NCBI GenBank assembly: GCA_008729055.1
Contig: SDUX01000078.1
Location: 86,376 to 150,375, forward strand
Direction: 5' to 3'
Length of the DNA stretch: 64,000 bases
DNA from: Pyropia haitanensis
Taxonomy: Eukaryota; Rhodophyta; Bangiophyceae; Bangiales; Bangiaceae
Shown: in pieces, positions 61,018-64,000 of the stretch
How positions within the stretch are numbered: the stretch's first letter is position 1
Layout: each line of letters opens with the position of its first letter
Position numbers and translations under genes: made by a program
The notes under the pieces: model-generated
What the model saw: the letters and a program-made list of their open reading frames with translations, nothing else
What the model was told of the DNA's origin: nothing
The model's database searches: none

Positions 61018-61027
61018 CATTATATAC
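61018..61027 (-). promoter_or_regulatory. TATA-like box upstream of gag
   Basis: The minus strand reads GGGGGTATATAATGCG. It is the best core-promoter candidate for chromovirus 1, but lies only 6 bp before the open gag frame, so a start site about 25-30 nt downstream would fall inside that frame. The ATG overlapping it (61020) reads a different, 70-codon frame. Confidence 0.4.
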
Positions 61028-61259
61028 CCCCAGGGGGGAACCCAGGGTGCCCCAAAGCATGCAATTGCCCGTCGTGCCGGTGGACGGCACCAAAGCTCTC
61101 AAAACAAAGCATGGGCTCTCAGAACAAAGCAAGGGTGGGCGTGTGCGCCCCAAGGCGCCCCACCAGAAAGCCCCAAACGGGGGGGGGGCCGGTGTGCGGC
61201 GCTCGTAGCGCCGCGCGGCTGGCCCCACGCGCCATTCGACCCGAAAAGCCTCAGAGGCG
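61028..61259. other. Spacer between the two chromoviruses
   Basis: No gene is recognised. It holds a near-duplicate on the minus strand (GCTTTGTTCTGAGAGC at about 61122-61107 and GCTTTGTTTTGAGAGC at about 61111-61096), a G10 run (61180-61189) and GC-rich hairpins (GCGCTCGTAGCGC). It may be the remaining 3' portion of chromovirus 1's 5' LTR, or part of the second element's LTR if that LTR is longer than proposed. Confidence 0.4.
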
Positions 61260-61289
61260 TGTAAGCAGACGCCAGTCTTCGGGTCGAAT
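61234..61289. repeat. 12-bp perfect inverted repeat
   Basis: ATTCGACCCGAA (61234-61245) and TTCGGGTCGAAT (61278-61289) are perfect reverse complements separated by 32 nt, which themselves contain GGCGT/ACGCC arms. The structure spans the proposed LTR end at 61260, which weakens that boundary. Confidence 0.8.
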
Positions 61290-61639
61290 ATCTCCCGTGG
61301 GTCAGCAAGTCTTGTCGCTCCCATTGGTCCACGGGGAGATTGTTCCGGCTTGCTGACGCGTCAGAGATGTGGCTCGTCTTTTGGTCCGTTAGTCCGTTGA
61401 TCCGTTGGAGACTGTACCCGTCGGCAGATGAGTCAGGGTAGTGTCGGTTAGCCAATCCGCGGCTCCCGTGCTGACCGTCCGTTAGTAGTAGATTATCGGA
61501 CGGACACCGCGGCATGCCCCAGATTACTTTGGAGTTGATGCGTCTTGGAAGGAGTTGGCTGAGAAGGACAGGGAAGGAGAGGCCCCAGTCCTTATCCCCT
61601 AGGCTCCAGTCTTGGGGATTTAAGGGGCATATCCTTACA
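61260..61639 (-). repeat. Probable 3' LTR of chromovirus 2 (380 bp)
   Basis: On the minus strand the segment starts TGTAAGGATATG directly after the polypurine tract and ends GTCTGCTTACA, giving TGTAAG/CTTACA terminal inverted repeats. CCAAT-type motifs (GATTGGCTAACC, GACCAATGGG) lie inside. The 5' LTR is outside the window, so identity of the pair cannot be tested. The start is well supported by the polypurine tract; the end is less certain because a 12-bp inverted repeat crosses it. Confidence 0.6.
61384..61407 (-). promoter_or_regulatory. Three tandem AACGG-core 8-mers in the LTR
   Basis: The minus strand has CAACGGAT, CAACGGAC and TAACGGAC in tandem; another TAACGGAC lies near 61467-61474. 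AACGG is the core of MYB/MSA-type sites in plants. Use as an LTR enhancer is inference. Confidence 0.35.
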
Positions 61640-61652
61640 CCTCCCCCCCCTT
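61640..61652 (-). promoter_or_regulatory. Polypurine tract of chromovirus 2
   Basis: AAGGGGGGGGAGG on the minus strand overlaps the pol stop codon TAA (61653-61651) and ends exactly before TGTAAGG. It should prime plus-strand synthesis. Confidence 0.75.
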
Positions 61653-64000
61653 AGGACGCGCGGCGCAGGAAAGCGTCCAACACCTCAGGTGCGTTCGCAA
61701 GGTCTTGCTTGGTCAGCCAGGAGTTCTCGCTGACGTCACAGCCTTTCCACTTGACCAGGTACTGTAGTCGTCCACGGCGCTTTCGTGACCTTATGATGGA
61801 GTCGACTTCGTACTCGACAGAACCGTCCGGAAATGCCACCGGAGGCGGAACGGGAGGAAGTCGGCCATAAGGATCAGCGCGGTACGGCTTCAGCAAGCTC
61901 GCATGAAAGGCGTTGTGAACCTTGCGATCGACCACCGCTTGGGGAAGATCCAGGCGGAACGTCACATCGTTGATACTCTCAGTGACGCGGTACGGTCCTG
62001 AGTACTTGGGCATCAGCTTGCGAGCGCCTTGGAAAGCATCTGGCATAAGGTGTTTGGTACTTAGTAGCACCAGATCGTCCACGGCGATCTTGCAAGGTCG
62101 GCGATGGCGATTTGCGTACGCCGAGCGCGCCTCATTTGCACTCTTGATGGCTGAGATGGCAGTCTCTTGAGCATGTTGGAGACCGCTTAGCCAGTCAGAC
62201 ACTGCAGGCATGCTTGACTCTGAGTTTTCGAGGATGTCCATTGGTACCGTCTTAGGTTCGAATCCGTAGTTCAGGAAGAAAGGGGAGTACGTTGTAACAG
62301 CATTTGGCGACCGGTTGTAGGCTACTTCGGCAGCAACCAGAAAGAGGTCCCAATCGCCTTGGTGATGGTTGACAAAGTTTCGTAGGATTTCTTCGATCTT
62401 CTTGTTCATGATCTCAGTTTGTCCGTCGGTTTGCGGGTGGTACGCTGAAGAGGCCTTGATCTTGACCTTGAGAATCTCCGTGAGCGACTGCCAGAAGTTG
62501 GAGAAGAAAATGCGGTCCCTGTCGCAGACAACATCAGCTGGGAGTCCGTGGTGTCGATAGACGTGATCATGGTAGAGCTGAGCTGCGACTGGCGCCGTAC
62601 AGTCTGGCTTCATAGGGGCGAGGCGAATCATCTTGGAGAGGCGGTCGACAACGACGTAAATCCCGTTGTGGCCTCTTGGAGTCAGAGGAAGAGGCGTGAT
62701 AAAGTCCATGGAGACACTTGCCCATCGTTGGCTCGGGGGGTCCAAGGGTTTGAGGTGACCCAGAGGTGAATGGGTGCTAGCCTTGTTCCGCTGGCACAAA
62801 TCACATGTTTGTACGTATCTTTGGATGTCTTTCCGCATTGTCTTCCAGTAGTACTTGGAAGAGATAACCTTGGTTGTTTTCTTGACTCCCATGTGCCCTT
62901 GGCACGGGACATCATGGTAGTCGTGGAGTAGTCTTTGGCGTAGAGTACCGACGGGGATACACGTACGGTCACCTCGTTTCAACAACCTCATGTGTAGCCG
63001 GTAGGGAGATACCGGGTCTTTGACTAGGTCGGCAAACTCGGGGTCCGCGTCGTACTCTTGTCTTAAGGTGGCAAGGTCTTGATCACTTTGGTTGATGGTC
63101 ATGAGGTTGTTGATTTCAGTTTTCTTGGGGAGTTCTTCAATGGTCTTGGTCAGCACGCGACTAAGAAGGTCTTGATTGGGGGCGTGCTTGTCGGGAGCAT
63201 CTTGTGGCTGCCTGGAAAGGGCATCAGCCACGGGGTTCGAAGTGCCCTTGATTGGGACAATCTTGAACTGGAACTGGTCCAGAAACTCCAGCCACTTGAC
63301 TTGGCGATCGTTCAGCTTCTCTTGGGTGCTTAGGTATCTCAGGGACTCATGGTCGGTGTGGACCTCAAAGGGTCTTCCGTAGAGGTAGCAGCGCCAATGC
63401 CGGATAGCTTGTACGACTGCAAGCAGTTCTCTTTCACGAATGCTGTAGCGCTGCTCGTGGATGTTGAGGGTTAACGAGAAGTACGCCACTGGACGCCGTC
63501 CGCGTCCATCATCTTGCTCAAGGACTGCGCCCACAGCATACCCGCTGGCATCTGTAGACACGTAGATTGGGTATCTCTTGTCGAAAGGCCTTAGCACCGG
63601 TGCGCTTGTCGTTAGGTCCTGCAGCTGCTCAAAGGCTTTCTGGGCGTCGGGTGTCCACTCGAAGTCGACATTCCCAGTCAGCCTCGTTAGCGGCGTAGCT
63701 ACGGCAGCCATTCCCTTGATGAATCTTCGATAGAAGTTGACCATACCGAGGAAAGATTGTACATCCTTTTTGCTCCTCGGTGTTGCCCACGTACGGATGG
63801 CTTGGACCTTGTAGTCTTCCATAGAGAAGCCTTTCTCGGAGATGACGTGGCCAAGGTAGTCCACAGTAGTTCGAGCGAACTGGCACTTGCTCAGCTTGGC
63901 GTAGAGCTTGTGTTCTCGTAATTTCTCGAGTGCTAATCGTAGGTGCTTGAGGTGATCGTCGTAAGTTTCGCTGTAGACTAGGATGTCGTCGAGGTAGACA
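61651..64000 (-). CDS. Chromovirus 2 pol, partial: RT end, RNase H, integrase, chromodomain
   Basis: The frame is open from the window edge (first whole codon 63999-63997) to TAA at 61653-61651, about 782 codons. It begins at the RT active site VYLDDILVYS and continues through YLGHVI and SFLGMVNFYRRFIKG. RNase H has catalytic Asp codons at 63552 (TDAS), 63354 (TDH) and 63225 (ADALS). Integrase has an H-x6-H...C-x2-C zinc finger (62794-62916) and D,D-35-E at codons 62706, 62523 and 62415, with the YHPQTDGQTE motif, then a GPY/F module (KYSGPYRV). The C-terminus (61663-61812) is a canonical chromodomain: YLVKWKG, ENSWL and NAPEVLDAF. No stop or frameshift is seen, so this copy could be active. 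The ATG at 63864 is internal to RT and is not the true start. Confidence 0.92.
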   Translation of the reverse strand, partial: VYLDDILVYSETYDDHLKHLRLALEKLREHKLYAKLSKCQFARTTVDYLGHVISEKGFSMEDYKVQAIRTWATPRSKKDVQSFLGMVNFYRRFIKGMAAVATPLTRLTGNVDFEWTPDAQKAFEQLQDLTTSAPVLRPFDKRYPIYVSTDASGYAVGAVLEQDDGRGRRPVAYFSLTLNIHEQRYSIRERELLAVVQAIRHWRCYLYGRPFEVHTDHESLRYLSTQEKLNDRQVKWLEFLDQFQFKIVPIKGTSNPVADALSRQPQDAPDKHAPNQDLLSRVLTKTIEELPKKTEINNLMTINQSDQDLATLRQEYDADPEFADLVKDPVSPYRLHMRLLKRGDRTCIPVGTLRQRLLHDYHDVPCQGHMGVKKTTKVISSKYYWKTMRKDIQRYVQTCDLCQRNKASTHSPLGHLKPLDPPSQRWASVSMDFITPLPLTPRGHNGIYVVVDRLSKMIRLAPMKPDCTAPVAAQLYHDHVYRHHGLPADVVCDRDRIFFSNFWQSLTEILKVKIKASSAYHPQTDGQTEIMNKKIEEILRNFVNHHQGDWDLFLVAAEVAYNRSPNAVTTYSPFFLNYGFEPKTVPMDILENSESSMPAVSDWLSGLQHAQETAISAIKSANEARSAYANRHRRPCKIAVDDLVLLSTKHLMPDAFQGARKLMPKYSGPYRVTESINDVTFRLDLPQAVVDRKVHNAFHASLLKPYRADPYGRLPPVPPPVAFPDGSVEYEVDSIIRSRKRRGRLQYLVKWKGCDVSENSWLTKQDLANAPEVLDAFLRRAS
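61663..61812 (-). other. Chromodomain at the end of chromovirus 2 integrase
   Basis: The order YEVDSII, QYLVKWKG, SENSWL, DLANAPEVLDAF matches the classic chromodomain, with Y, W and W at the aromatic-cage positions that read methylated lysine. In chromoviruses this module directs integration into heterochromatin. Confidence 0.85.

Larger units (their letters stand above)
61260..64000 (-). mobile_element. Ty3/gypsy chromovirus 2, 3' part (runs off the window)
   Basis: The visible part comprises the RT C-terminus, RNase H, integrase, chromodomain, polypurine tract and probable 3' LTR. Its pol is clearly different in sequence from that of chromovirus 1, so the two belong to separate families. 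Gag, protease and most of RT lie beyond 64000. Confidence 0.85.

Overview
The window is nuclear DNA of a eukaryote and is almost entirely repetitive. I cannot name the species. Chromodomain-bearing Ty3/gypsy retroelements, a hAT-like DNA transposon and a very GC-rich Ala/Gly-rich coding fragment would suit a green alga or another GC-rich protist; that placement is inference. No tRNA, rRNA, CRISPR array, bacterial operon or intact host gene is visible.

Region 1 (1-51081) is a tandem satellite with a 689-bp monomer. I count 74 occurrences of one anchor point, all in one orientation, interrupted by a 668-base run of N (40855-41522). Each monomer carries two runs of a CCCACTTTTG-type 10/11-mer, whose minus strand reads GGG-N7-GGG-N7-GGG-N7-GGG, and two copies (about 85% identical) of a 127-bp block 172 bp apart. 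Most monomers look identical. Exceptions are isolated length variants near 15.0, 24.9, 32.3 and 45.5 kb, a strongly degraded cluster from 37.4 to 40.85 kb next to the gap, and monomers with recurrent substitutions at the right edge.

Region 2 (51082-52705) is extremely GC-rich. Its minus strand reads like part of an Ala/Gly-rich protein, possibly with alpha-helical repeats, whose frame changes at long C runs. It is cut off by the satellite on one side and by an LTR-like sequence on the other. Region 3 (52706-54757) holds that LTR-like sequence with an adjacent polypurine tract, then GC-rich minisatellites and homopolymers without a recognisable gene.

Region 4 (54758-61012) is a minus-strand Ty3/gypsy chromovirus: gag with a zinc knuckle, a GGGAAAC -1 frameshift site directly before the gag stop, then protease, reverse transcriptase, RNase H, integrase and a terminal chromodomain. 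Its pol frame is split by an 825-bp element flanked by an 8-bp target-site duplication and CAGGCCCT inverted termini, the signature of a non-autonomous hAT-type transposon. Removing the insert and one duplication copy restores the same reading frame, so the insertion looks recent.

Region 5 (61260-64000) is the 3' part of a second, different minus-strand chromovirus: the end of RT from YLDD, RNase H, integrase and a canonical chromodomain, followed by a polypurine tract and a probable 3' LTR. The window ends inside its RT.

Taken together, a long homogeneous satellite bordered by chromoviruses fits pericentromeric, centromeric or other heterochromatic DNA. I found no convincing new multi-gene system. 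The most informative signals are the nested hAT insertion, the frameshift signal, and the satellite's G-quadruplex-capable blocks.
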